A DNA stretch of 64,000 bases, taken from assembly GCA_016713985.1 (NCBI GenBank), contig JADJOD010000005.1, forward strand, positions 1-64,000. The letters are read 5' to 3'. The notes under the pieces are model-generated. The model was not told the DNA's origin and ran no database searches. It saw nothing but the letters and a program-made list of their open reading frames with translations. This document shows positions 7,973-17,477 of the stretch, piece by piece. Source of the stretch: Lewinellaceae bacterium. GTDB taxonomy: Bacteria; Bacteroidota; Bacteroidia; Chitinophagales; Saprospiraceae. Both the position numbers and the translations under genes were made by a program. Within the stretch, counting starts at the first letter, position 1, and each line of letters starts with the position of its first letter.

Positions 7973-10159
7973 ATGTCCCTCTCTCGTTTTAATGCACTTC
8001 AAACTGTAGAAAACCGTTTAGAGCTGCTACCGGCAGGATTTGCCGAAGGCGCTGCGGAAAACATTGCTTCTTATTTCGGTGAAAACGTTTTTCACGATGA
8101 AGCGATGAAAAAACACCTCACTGAAAACGCTTATCTGAGCGTAAAAGCAGCCGTACAAAGTGGCCAGAAACTGACGATTGAAGTCGCCGATGAAGTGGCT
8201 AAAGGCATGAAAAAGTGGTCGGAAGAGAAAGGATGCACCCACTTTGCCCACTGGTTTCAGCCACTGACCGGCAAAACCGCCGAAAAGCACGATTCTTTCT
8301 TTACCCTGACACACGACGGTCGTGTCATCGAAGAATTTACGGGTTCGGCACTGGTTCAACAGGAGCCGGACGGTTCGTCCTTCCCTTCCGGAGGTATGCG
8401 CAGTACGTTTGAAGCCCGTGGATACACTGTTTGGGATCCGAGCAGCCCGGCTTTTATCATGGAAGTCGGCGACGGCAAAACCCTTTGTATTCCCACGATT
8501 TTTGTGACGTACGGCGGCGAAGCGCAGGATTTTAAATTGCCTTTATTGCGTTCACAGGCATTTCTCGATAAAGCCGCCGTACCGGTTTGCCAGATGTTCG
8601 ACAAAGAGGTAAACAAGGTAAGCGCGACACTGGGTTGGGAGCAGGAGTATTTTGTGGTAGACGAAGCCTTGTTCAGCGCCCGCCCCGACCTGGTTATGAA
8701 CGGCCGCACTTTGCTGGGTCGCCCGGCTGCCAAACACCAGCAACTGGAAGACCATTATTTCGGCTCCATCCCCGAACGTGTTTATGCCTTCATGCGCGAT
8801 CTGGAAACGGAAAGCCATAAACTCGGCATCCCGGTTCGTACACGCCACAACGAGGTAGCGCCCGCGCAATACGAGGTAGCGCCAATTTTTGAAGAAATCA
8901 ACGTAGCCGTCGACCACAACCAATTGTTGATGGACCTGATGGACCGTGTTGCCCGCCGCCACAAACTGCGCGTTCTGCTGCACGAAAAACCTTTCGCCGG
9001 CATCAACGGTTCGGGTAAACACAATAACTGGAGTATGGGCACCAATACGGGTGTGAACCTGCTTTCGCCCGGGAAAAAAGTAAGCCTGCGGTTCCTGACG
9101 TTTTTTGTCAACACCATCGCAGCCGTGCATAAATACGCGGATATTTTGCGCGCCAGCATTGCACATGCCGGCAACGACCACCGCTTAGGCGCCAATGAAG
9201 CGCCGCCCGCCATTATCTCGGTGTTCATCGGCGAGGCTATGACCAAATTGCTCGACCAAATTGTCAAGGGAAAAACCTCCGACAGCCAGGAGGTCAAACG
9301 GGCGCTCGATCTTATTTCAAAATTGCCGAACCTCGAACTCGACAATACCGACCGCAACCGCACTTCACCATTCGCCTTTACGGGTAATAAATTCGAAATT
9401 CGCGCCGTAGGCTCCAGCCAGAACTGCGCAGGCCCGATGGCCGTGATGAACGCCATGATGGGACTGCAGTTGGTGGAGTTTAAAACGGACGTCGACAAAC
9501 TCACTGCGAAAGGAGAAAAACAGGAAGTGGCTATTCTGGCCGTGCTGAAAAATTATATCCGCAAATCGAAAGCCATCCTTTTTGAAGGCAACAACTATTC
9601 GGACGAGTGGAAAGAAGAAGCGGAAAAACGCGGCCTGAACAACTTTGCAACCACGCCGGAAGCACTCGACGTACTGAGTAAAAAACTCGCGCAGGAATTT
9701 TACGGCAAATCAGGCGTCATGAACAAAGTGGAACTGGAAGCTTTCCACCTGGTACAGCTCCACAGCTATTGCACCAAACTCAGCATCGAAGCAAAATCCC
9801 TGGAAGAAATTGTACACTCGATGGTGATGCCTGCCGTGGTTCGTTACCAAACCGAACTGGCCGACAACATCGGCGCCATGAAAGAAATCGGTATGGATGA
9901 TGCCATCGGTTATCAAAAAGACACCCTGAAACGGGTGATTCACAACGTAAATGCGGTCAGAGAAGGGCTTGAAAAACTGCACAAGGCGCTTGAAAAGGCC
10001 CACGAAGCCGGCAGCGTGCGGGAAGAAGCCGAAATCCTGTGTCATAAAGTAAGGCCACAAATGGAAAAGATCCGCGAGGCGGTAGATGACCTGGAAACCT
10101 TTGTAGATGACCAATACTGGCCGCTGGTGAAATACCGCGAACTGCTGTTCGTGCGGTAA
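7973..10159 (+). CDS. glnN: Glutamine synthetase type III
   Basis: It makes glutamine from glutamate, ammonia and ATP in the cytosol, the entry point for ammonium assimilation. The protein has 728 residues, the size typical of the GSIII class (about 700-730) and far above type I (about 470). Visible signatures are RHNEVAPAQYEVAPIFEE, the core NGSGKHNNWSMGTN, and APPAIISVFIGE. The C-terminal third is rich in charged helices, also as in GSIII. The start ATG at 7973 has an AT-rich upstream region and no Shine-Dalgarno, normal for the phylum. The frame is intact, unlike the surface-protein genes around it. It stands alone between terminators. Type III enzymes are common in Bacteroidota and cyanobacteria. 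Confidence 0.95.
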   Translation: MSLSRFNALQTVENRLELLPAGFAEGAAENIASYFGENVFHDEAMKKHLTENAYLSVKAAVQSGQKLTIEVADEVAKGMKKWSEEKGCTHFAHWFQPLTGKTAEKHDSFFTLTHDGRVIEEFTGSALVQQEPDGSSFPSGGMRSTFEARGYTVWDPSSPAFIMEVGDGKTLCIPTIFVTYGGEAQDFKLPLLRSQAFLDKAAVPVCQMFDKEVNKVSATLGWEQEYFVVDEALFSARPDLVMNGRTLLGRPAAKHQQLEDHYFGSIPERVYAFMRDLETESHKLGIPVRTRHNEVAPAQYEVAPIFEEINVAVDHNQLLMDLMDRVARRHKLRVLLHEKPFAGINGSGKHNNWSMGTNTGVNLLSPGKKVSLRFLTFFVNTIAAVHKYADILRASIAHAGNDHRLGANEAPPAIISVFIGEAMTKLLDQIVKGKTSDSQEVKRALDLISKLPNLELDNTDRNRTSPFAFTGNKFEIRAVGSSQNCAGPMAVMNAMMGLQLVEFKTDVDKLTAKGEKQEVAILAVLKNYIRKSKAILFEGNNYSDEWKEEAEKRGLNNFATTPEALDVLSKKLAQEFYGKSGVMNKVELEAFHLVQLHSYCTKLSIEAKSLEEIVHSMVMPAVVRYQTELADNIGAMKEIGMDDAIGYQKDTLKRVIHNVNAVREGLEKLHKALEKAHEAGSVREEAEILCHKVRPQMEKIREAVDDLETFVDDQYWPLVKYRELLFVR

Positions 10160-10190
10160 ATAAACCGCAGTAAAACAAATCAACAATACA

Positions 10191-10235
10191 ACAGGAGTCA
10201 TTCCGGGCAACCGGCGGTGACTCCTGTTTTTTTTT
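10191..10235 (+). terminator. Intrinsic terminator of glutamine synthetase
   Basis: ACAGGAGTCA (10191-10200) pairs perfectly with TGACTCCTGT (10218-10227), with a GC-rich inner part, followed by a long T run to 10235. It starts 31 nt after the stop codon. Confidence 0.85.
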
Positions 10236-10325
10236 GGAAAAACCGGAAAATTTGTAGTTGAAACGGCAGACGCCCGGCCATAACATTGCATCGGCAACAC
10301 TGATCCCGAAGGTGTGAAAGAGAAA

Positions 10326-10333
10326 TAATTTTG
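10326..10333 (+). promoter_or_regulatory. Candidate -7 box for the 10402 gene
   Basis: TAATTTTG matches TAnnTTTG and lies 68 nt before the ATG, in an AT-rich region. No matching -33 TTG is seen at 17-20 nt, so support is only partial. Confidence 0.3.
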
Positions 10334-10401
10334 TTTTTTGATTGATAAGCAATTGATTTTCAATATAATAAACAATATTTTTTCACCAAAACCGATGCAC
10401 T

Positions 10402-13400
10402 ATGTATCAAAGGAATCCAATTATTCAAAACGCTTGTTTCACCCGATTCCTCCTGTTTTGCCTGTTGGCAATAGCGGGAGTGATGCCATCAATGGCACAA
10501 TCCATTCCATTTTGCGGCAGTCACCGCAACACCGAGGCGCTTCCCAGTGATTACAAAGGGGAAATTATTTACGACCGTTTCGGCAATCGTTATTCCAGCG
10601 AACAGATCTATCGGGAGCAAGCTGCCGCAAAAGGTGGTGTTTGTAACTCCGGTATTTTTAATCTTAATTTCATCGGCAACTTCCCGGCCGACGAAGCCGA
10701 AACGATCTGTGAGGTCTTCGGCGACGTTTCCGCACTCATAGGGGGCGGATCAACGGTCAGTATTCCGATCAATATCATCCTTGAACCCAACAGTTACGGC
10801 GCGCCTGCCGCAGCTTCCGACTTTTTTACCGGGCAATGCGGGCTTGTGCACAGCAGTGTGCTGGAAGTGTTGCGTACCGGGCAAAACGGACTCCCGATAG
10901 GAATCGCCGCCGGCGTTGTCCACATCCGCACCAACCCCACGCCCAACACCACCTGGTTCTCGTGCAAAACGCATCCATTACCAACAGTGAGGTTGACCTG
11001 TACTCCGTCGTTTTGCACGAAGCCCTGCACTTGCTCGGTTATGCGTCGCGTATCGGTCTGAACGGCGGATCACTCGGCGGCGGAAGTGTGTACAGTGACT
11101 GGGACAAATACCTGTATTCCGAGTTAGTGCAGGACTATCTGATCGTGCCGGACCCGAACGGCGAATGTTGCGACGCGCACCGGTTCAACTCGGAAGATTT
11201 TCCCAACATGCCACAGGATTTGTCGGGCGGTTGCAACATGCAGATCTCCTTTTTCGGGAACGGCTCGGCCATCGCCCCCGTCAACAATGTCAACCTGAAC
11301 CCTTCGTCCGACAACGATATGGCCAACAAACTCAGCCACCTCGATCAGAGTTGCGGTTCCGAAAATTACGTGATGCACCCCAGCGTCGATCCGGGCGAAA
11401 TCCGGCGCGACATCACCGGGCCGGAAGTTCAAATCCTGTGCTTCCTGGGCTACAGCGCAGCCGGCGACTGTGGCGTCGACTGCACCGTTATCACGCAGGA
11501 CGACCTGTTTGGCACACCACTCGTGCTGAACGGCCAGAATTCCGCACTTATACCCTTAAACTTTGTGCTTGCCAACGACGTATTCTCCGGAACGCCGGCC
11601 ATTGCTCTTGTTCCGAACTGTGGCAACTCTGCGGGGATCTCCGTGTCGCTGGGGGCCAATGGTTTTACCGTAACGGGTATTACCGCCGGCATATGGTCTT
11701 TTTGCTACAGCGTCAGCACTTGCCCGGGTTCCTGCGACCAGGCGGAAGTGACCGTCATCGTTTTAAGTACGCCGATCGGGGACGATTGTGGACCGCAGTC
11801 GTGCGATTTGATTTGTTATGGTGATTTTGAAGGCTTTGTGCCGGGCGGCGGCACTTTTAATGCCCAGATGGGACTCCCCAACTTTCATATCAACGGTTCC
11901 GCTAATGGCGACAATTCCGTGGACCTGTTTACAGATGGAAGTACGGGTTCAACAATTGTTCGCTGGGTCAATTTTCAATCCGGCAGTTGGGAGATCGTTG
12001 GGCTTCCGCTCGACCGACCTATTCCGCCCGGGTGCCGCGTTGATGTAAGTTTCCAGGCTTCAGCCTCAGCATATAATGCGCAAGGAGGTGCCCCAACGCT
12101 GGGTATATACGGAGCTACCGATGCACCATGTAACACGATCAACGAGCCCAATTGCGCAGGAACAGCATCATTTGACCTTTGCAACAATACGGTCGATGCA
12201 TTCTGCATGCAGAGTTATACCATTCCGCTTGATGCGGGAGTTGTCAATGATCCTCCGGGAAGTGTTTTCGTTCAAGGCCTCGATCTTCAACCTTACAGCT
12301 TTTCCTGGACCAACCCGGGGCCTGATGATGTGACGAACCTGTTGATATACGGGACTGACGGAGCGCAAGACTTTCACCAATTCTTCCTCGACAACATCCG
12401 CGTCGTCCTCTACTGCGGCAACACGATCACCATCACGCCCAAGGTGATACAACAATGTATCGACGGCCAGGCGATCATCGAATACGAAGTATGTATTGAA
12501 GACCCGCAGGGCGGCGCGGTACCGATTCTGCTCGACGCCAATATCCCTGTCATCCCCGGACTCAGCATCGCGCCGGGCGGGGGCTTCGACGCCAACGGAA
12601 TCGCCCACGTACTGCTGCCCGACAACGACGGCGACCCGAACTGCACCGTGGTAACCCTCACGCTGAATGCGGGAGCCAACATTACCCCGGGCACCACGAT
12701 CAATGTGGCGCTGAGTGCCAGTTCTTCGGCTCAGGACATCTGTTTCGACCTGAACGGCGATACCGACACCAACGTGCCGCTGACGTTTGAAAACTGCGAT
12801 TGGTGCAACAACCTCAAGGATATCAGCGTCGTTGGGGAATGCCGCGGCGACCAGGTTATTCTGACCGTACTCGACCGGAACGGCGACCCGTTTGATCCGA
12901 CTCAATATTTAATCAACTGGACGACCAACGGAACCAATACCACCGGCGTCAACCCCATCACCGTTAATGCAAGTACAGTTGACTACATCGTGGAAGTCCT
13001 GTACATCGATGGCGACGTGGCGTTCTGCGTCAACAGCGACACCGGGCGAATTGTCTGCGACACCATTCCGTCGGGTTGTGGTATCACGGTAACCGAAAGT
13101 TGCGATTCCTGCGGAAACGTAGTCATAACCGCCGTATTTGAAGGCACGAACATCCCTGTGCCGCCAACCAACTACCTGCACGAATTTTACTGGTGGGTAT
13201 ACGGCGGACCGGGCGACGACGACGGCGTTTTGTACCAGGACGTCAACTCGATCACCATTCACGCGGATGCTTGTTATTCGCTGATGTACCACCATTACGT
13301 CTATCCTCCGGGTGTGCCGCAGGTGCCGGGTTACCACACGAGCATCTGCAAATTCCAGATTTCGAAAAGATGTGTGACCGTGGAGTGTCCGGGTTCCGAA

Positions 13401-14495
13401 TGCGAGAATTTCCCGACCTTCTTTATTGCCGGATGCGGCGATGACCTCGACCAGAGCCTGAACCTGACGTTCCCGGGCAACTGCCAGTCGGCCTGCGGCC
13501 CATACATAGGCAGTTCGGTCACACTTGGCGTGTTTTATACGTCCAACAACCAACCCGTCGACCCCGGCCTGTACAATATTACCTGGGAAAACGGCACCAC
13601 GGGCACCTACGCGTATGGCAACCTGCTGTATATCGACAAAATACGTATCACAGGGAAAGGAAAAGAAGCATGCTGCGTATGGGAAGACAAGTACACGCCG
13701 GACTGTATGTGCAACGGCGAACCCGGCTACGTGCATTGCGAAATTCCGGTGATCAAATACTGTGCTTCCGACGGTTCCGTGACCTATACCTACCAGCCGC
13801 CCCAGATCGTTTGGTACGGTGTGCCCGGCGCTACCAGCTACCAGCTGGAAGTGACGTTCGACAACATGGAAGAAGGATGCTGCAGATACCCGCCGCCGGC
13901 CGGCACCCTGTATTACACGGTAACCGGAACGAGCTGGGTGTTCCCGGCCAACTGGACCTGCTTCACCATCCGGGTAAAAGCGATCAATCCCGAGGGTATT
14001 TGTACGGAAACCGAATGGTCGTACCCGTACACGTACTGCCAGGAAACCAATAGTTGTTTCCCCGTCATCACCACCTGCGGCTGCTGCCACGAACGCGCCG
14101 AAAACACCTTTGGCCTGTCAACCGTAGTGATAGAAGAAGAAGAGTTGCTGGCGCGTTTGCAGGCGTATCCGGGCAAGGGGTATTCCACCCTTTCCGAAGC
14201 GTTGAGAGCGATGGGTTATACTACTGCCACCGAACCCGGGATCACGGTTTACCCGAATCCTGCTCGGCATGAAATCGTGGTGGAATTTGTAAATCATCTT
14301 TCAGAAACGGATTCCTACACCTTTGGTATGTACGATGTGTATGGCCGTGAAGTACTGCGCCGGACCCTGGACGGAAGTGCGCAGAGCCACACGATCCGGA
14401 TTTCAACCCTGGCGCCGGGTGCGTATACCTGGCGCGTGACCGGCGTCGTCAACGACAAGGTTTCACAAACCGGTAAGCTGATCATTGTGCCGTAA
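10402..14495 (+). CDS. T9SS-secreted metallopeptidase-like protein, one frameshift
   Basis: About 1,364 residues once one base is restored near 10955-10970: the first frame runs from 10402 to that point, and the second continues to 14495. A signal peptide ends at about residue 32 (MPSMA|QS). At about 11010 the sequence VVLHEALHLLGYAS gives a zinc-type HExxH followed by G at the position usual in metzincins, but S replaces the third histidine, so the third ligand is elsewhere or absent. The middle is long and cysteine-rich without a domain I can name. The end is a T9SS type A sorting domain (VYPNPARHEIVVEF through GKLIIVP). The gene is flanked by its own terminator and is probably monocistronic. 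Secretion is well supported; peptidase activity is an inference. Confidence 0.75.
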
Positions 14496-14542
14496 CATGC
14501 GCGTACATCAGCCTGAACGTGCCGTTTAATCCAATCAGACAA

Positions 14543-14580
14543 CCGGCGCCGGAGAAGAGATTCCGGCGCCGGATTTTTTT
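14543..14580 (+). terminator. Intrinsic terminator of the 10402 gene
   Basis: CCGGCGCCGGA (14543-14553) and TCCGGCGCCGG (14562-14572) form a perfect 11-bp GC-rich stem with an 8-nt loop, followed by seven T. It starts 48 nt after the stop. Confidence 0.9.
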
Positions 14581-15180
14581 AAATATGGAGGGTGCGGGGC
14601 AAAATATCAGGTGGAAATATTCGAATTGAAAAGGAAAACTCTTCCAATAATGATTAAGACTTAATATATTTATTCGTTAAAGCTCGCACAATCTTTGTTT
14701 TTGCTTTTCTTTGCTCCATGTAAAATTTAATCTACGACACTTTTCGTATTCCCTCCGTATTCTTTTGGACAAAAAGATGCCGCGAAAAGTTTTAACACGC
14801 TTTAATCTCCTGCTTTACAGCAATTTGCGCTACTCGCTTGTCATGTTGATGATACCGTTGAGTTCCGATCCTTTGGCTGTGTTTGCCGAAATTTCCGGCT
14901 GTAAAGAAGCGTTACAGCACCCTTTCTCCACGGCTGCAAGCAGAAACCACTCCCTCCCAGTACCGGTTTTGGGTAAAAATTTATCTTTTATCGTATTTTA
15001 AGCAGCTTCGTTTCGACGGCAAGGCGGCTCTTTGATCGCAAAGACGGAAGACAAATTGAAAAAACATTACACCTGTCCGCCAATAGACTGCGTGTAATAT
15101 CAGGTCGCTGTTCGCCGACCTATATGAATATCTTTTTAATCTACGTATCATTTTGTATCTCAATCAATAATACCATTAAT
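14581..15180 (+). other. Intergenic stretch with one doubtful short ORF
   Basis: About 600 nt without a supported gene. A frame from ATG 14777 to 15001 could encode 75 residues (MPRKVLTRFNLLLYSNLRYS and on), but it has no recognisable domain and no neighbour that suggests a role, so I do not call it. An AT-rich segment around 14640-14720 may hold a promoter. A small AGGTCG/CGACCT hairpin lies at about 15101-15121. Confidence 0.3.
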
Positions 15181-16713
15181 ATGCAAGGCCTTAAAGAATT
15201 AGTCTTGTTGCTGCAAAGACATAATATCCACCCTTTAAAACATCTTTCCGGTACGGGTGAGGGAAAATCCAAATTATTGGCGTTCTACGATGGCATCATC
15301 AGGAACAAGTTCAATTCTGATGAGGAAGCTGCGATTGCCTTGTACAAAGAAGAAGGCGGCGGCTCCAAATACCGCAAGTTGAAATCCGACCTTCGGGAAC
15401 GGTTGCTCGATGCGGTGATCAATATTAATACGGAACTGGAGCATTATTCCGATTATCAAAAGGCATATTACGACTGTCATAAACAATGGGTGATGGTCCG
15501 TTTTCTCACGGGGCAAAACGCCAATACGGCCGCTCTTGCCCTCGCAAACAGGTTGTTACGGCAATCGGAAAAATTCGATTTTACCCTGCTGTGTATGGAT
15601 ATCGCGTCCTACCTGCGCATCCAGTACGGATTGCGGGAAAGCAACGACAAACGGTTCAAAGAAGCGAATCAACTGTTTGACCAGTACCGGAAGTTGTACG
15701 ATGCCGAATGTTTGGCCGAAGAGTTGTACAGCACGCTCGTGGTGCGAACCGTAAACAATCGCTCGGCGCAGGATGAAGTGCACCGGCTCGCGATTGAATA
15801 TTATGAACGGATAGAACCCTTGTTGCACGAGTATCATTCCTATAAACTAAACATGTACGGCTACATGATCGGGCTGATGTTGTACACCACGGTAAACGAC
15901 TATGAAGAGGCCTTGAAATACTGTGAAAAAGCCATTGACTTTTTTAACAAACGCCCTTATGAAGCCAGGGTGCCGCTTCAGATATTTTACTACCAGCACC
16001 TGATCGGCAACATTCATTTGCGGCGTTTTGAAGAAGGCAGAAAATCGGTTCAGCATTGTATACGCCTGATGGAAGACGGCACATTCAACTGGTTCAAATT
16101 CAAAGAGTTGAACCTACTGTTGCTGCTACATATCAAACAATACGAACAAGCTGCGGAAGTGTTGCTGGGCACCCTGGAACACCCGCGGTTCGAATTTTTG
16201 CCTGAAAATGCCCGGGAGTTGTGGCGTATTTACGAACCCTATGTATACTACCTCACCACGCTGGGCAAAATTAAATCGCCCCTGAAAAACAAGTTCAAAC
16301 TCGCCAAATTCATCAATGAAGTGCCGATCTTTTCAAAAGACAAAAGCGGCATGAACATCGCTATTCTCGTGATCAAGATTTTGATCCAGTTGCAGGAGCA
16401 CAAATACAGCCGGGTGCTTGATGAAGTGGAGGCTACGGAGCAGTACTGCTACCGGCACCTTCGGGGCGAGGATACCCAGCGGAGTTATAATTTTCTGAAG
16501 ATGTTGCTGCAGATACCGATGGGGCAGTTTGACAAAAATACGGTGGTGCCTAAAGCCGAACGATACCTCGAAAAGATAAAAGCCATACCCCTGCAACTGG
16601 CTAACCAAACCCACGAAATCGAGATCATTCCGTACGAAGACCTGTGGGATTACGCCCTTGAATCGCTGGAAACAAGGCCTGAAAAACCGTCAAAAAGGGC
16701 TTCGGCGACGTAA
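15181..16713 (+). CDS. Uncharacterised alpha-helical cytosolic protein
   Basis: I do not recognise a characterised homologue. The product has 510 residues from the ATG at 15181 (MQGLKELVLLLQRHNIHPLK). A further ATG in frame at 15124 would add 19 hydrophobic residues that do not fit the rest, so I prefer the later start. The protein has no signal peptide. It is rich in Leu, Tyr, Glu and Lys with repeated helix-pair spacing, for example YEEALKYCEKAIDFFNKRPY and YEQAAEVLLGTLEHP, which suggests TPR-like helical repeats and a scaffold role. It stands alone with a weak hairpin at its stop. It directly precedes the small-peptide unit, but no functional link can be shown. Confidence 0.75.
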   Translation: MQGLKELVLLLQRHNIHPLKHLSGTGEGKSKLLAFYDGIIRNKFNSDEEAAIALYKEEGGGSKYRKLKSDLRERLLDAVININTELEHYSDYQKAYYDCHKQWVMVRFLTGQNANTAALALANRLLRQSEKFDFTLLCMDIASYLRIQYGLRESNDKRFKEANQLFDQYRKLYDAECLAEELYSTLVVRTVNNRSAQDEVHRLAIEYYERIEPLLHEYHSYKLNMYGYMIGLMLYTTVNDYEEALKYCEKAIDFFNKRPYEARVPLQIFYYQHLIGNIHLRRFEEGRKSVQHCIRLMEDGTFNWFKFKELNLLLLLHIKQYEQAAEVLLGTLEHPRFEFLPENARELWRIYEPYVYYLTTLGKIKSPLKNKFKLAKFINEVPIFSKDKSGMNIAILVIKILIQLQEHKYSRVLDEVEATEQYCYRHLRGEDTQRSYNFLKMLLQIPMGQFDKNTVVPKAERYLEKIKAIPLQLANQTHEIEIIPYEDLWDYALESLETRPEKPSKRASAT

Positions 16714-16730
16714 CAGGCTCGCCTGTTTTT
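16712..16730 (+). terminator. Weak hairpin overlapping the stop of the 15181 gene
   Basis: AACAGG (16712-16717) pairs with CCTGTT (16722-16727) around CTCG, followed by three more T. The stem uses the last bases of the TAA stop. It is short but in the right place for a terminator. Confidence 0.4.
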
Positions 16731-16777
16731 GCAAGCGGTCATTATTGATATTCAATTACTTATAGCCATTTTTTTTA

Positions 16778-16805
16778 TTTGTTACCTGTATGGACAGGTA
16801 ACAAA
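16778..16805. promoter_or_regulatory. Perfect 12-bp palindrome with 4-nt spacer, operator-like
   Basis: TTTGTTACCTGT (16778-16789) and ACAGGTAACAAA (16794-16805) are exact reverse complements separated by ATGG. No T run follows on either strand, so a terminator role is unlikely. It lies about 95 nt upstream of the first short peptide ORF. A dimeric repressor or activator site, or an RNA hairpin in the leader, would both fit. The binding partner is unknown. Confidence 0.5.
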
Positions 16806-16900
16806 GCACGTATTTTCGTTTTATTATATACATATTTTGGTTCAACCTTTGCACTACATTCTTAATCAATAATTTTCGTCAAATTAATCTTCGGTTACTC

Positions 16901-16975
16901 ATGAAAAATCTTTACTCAATTTATCTCAACAGTGCAATGAATGGAACCGGCATCGTAGATACTACCTTGGTCTGA
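16901..16975 (+). CDS. 24-residue peptide ending in GTGIVDTTLV
   Basis: The tiny ORF starts at ATG 16901 (MKNLYSIYLNSAMNG) and ends GTGIVDTTLV before TGA 16973-16975. Three things support it as real. The last seven residues recur, with L changed to M, in a second tiny ORF at 17365-17454. The two DNA copies of that motif differ mostly at silent positions. The ORF sits in its own transcription unit, with a palindrome upstream and a strong terminator 38 nt downstream. I cannot assign a function: a peptide signal, a precursor of a modified peptide, a toxin or a leader peptide would all fit. Confidence 0.5.
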   Translation: MKNLYSIYLNSAMNGTGIVDTTLV

Positions 16976-17012
16976 TCTTTTACCGACACTTCCAGAACAT
17001 TTAAGCCTTCAT

Positions 17013-17053
17013 ATCTGAGCCATCCCTGTAGCGGGGTGGCTCAGATTTTTTTT
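17013..17053 (+). terminator. Strong intrinsic terminator after the first short peptide
   Basis: ATCTGAGCCA (17013-17022) pairs perfectly with TGGCTCAGAT (17037-17046), extended by an inner CCC/GGG, and a run of eight T ends the structure. It confirms that a short transcript ends here, so the 24-residue ORF is separately expressed. Confidence 0.9.
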
Positions 17054-17252
17054 GGGCATTTTAAGTGCCGGTCACTGCAGGATCAGCAAACCTGTGAACA
17101 GCCACAGGCACCTGGCGGATTTGCCATAAACAAGTATAAAAATAAATATATCTGATGCATTCTGTGTAACGGGAGCAGCAAAACTGTAGGCTTATAATAC
17201 ATTGATAATCATAGACTTAAAATAAATTACAGAATAGAAAACTCACCATTAG
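17054..17252 (+). other. Intergenic DNA between the two short-peptide units
   Basis: No gene is seen. There is a small hairpin (CCTGTG / CACAGG, about 17091-17108) and then an AT-rich tract (17125-17245) that could hold the promoter of the second unit. No clear -33/-7 pair was found. Confidence 0.3.
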
Positions 17253-17357
17253 GGGGTAACGAACCGCAAGGTTCCGTTTGAGATACCCCGGGCATACAGG
17301 CGGACTTTTGAACCGTGCAAAAAGCACATTCATCCTTTTCTATAATCAATCCGCCTG
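17253..17357 (+). promoter_or_regulatory. Folded RNA leader before the second short peptide
   Basis: Three nested or successive helices can be drawn. GGGGTA (17253-17258) pairs with TACCCC (17284-17289) and encloses an inner stem (ACGAACC with GGTT-C-CGT) capped by a GCAA tetraloop at 17266-17269 of the stable GNRA type. Then CAGGCGGA (17297-17304) pairs with TCCGCCTG (17350-17357) and encloses a GTGC/GCAC hairpin. The last helix ends 7 nt before the ATG at 17365, so folding could control translation of the peptide. The TTTGAGATACCCC part recalls the thiamine pyrophosphate riboswitch, but the second conserved arm of that element is missing. It may be a new leader element. Confidence 0.45.
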
Positions 17358-17364
17358 AGTCATC

Positions 17365-17454
17365 ATGAAAAGTTCAATTACACTCTGTCCGTGCCTCCTC
17401 TCCGAAAAACCGGTACAAGCCATTGATATCATCGTGGATACCACCATGGTTTAA
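17365..17454 (+). CDS. 29-residue peptide ending in IIVDTTMV
   Basis: ATG 17365 opens MKSSITLCPCLLSEKPV, and the ORF ends in DIIVDTTMV before TAA 17452-17454. The C-terminal motif repeats that of the 16901 ORF although the N-terminal halves are unrelated, a pattern expected if the tail is the functional or recognised part. Two cysteines (C-P-C) lie near the N-terminus. The next ORF begins 23 nt after the stop, and a folded leader lies directly upstream, so peptide and protein are probably one operon. Function unknown. Confidence 0.5.
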   Translation: MKSSITLCPCLLSEKPVQAIDIIVDTTMV

Positions 17455-17477
17455 CCAACTTCCGGAAAGGCACAATT

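Noticed and set aside
14777..15001. 75-codon ORF between two genes
   Set aside because: No domain, no signal peptide, no conserved partner and ordinary base composition; a chance frame is likely.
17253..17320. Thiamine pyrophosphate riboswitch
   Set aside because: Only the TGAGATACCCC-like arm fits. The GAACCTGATC...GCGAAGGGA arm is absent, and the following gene is not a thiamine gene.
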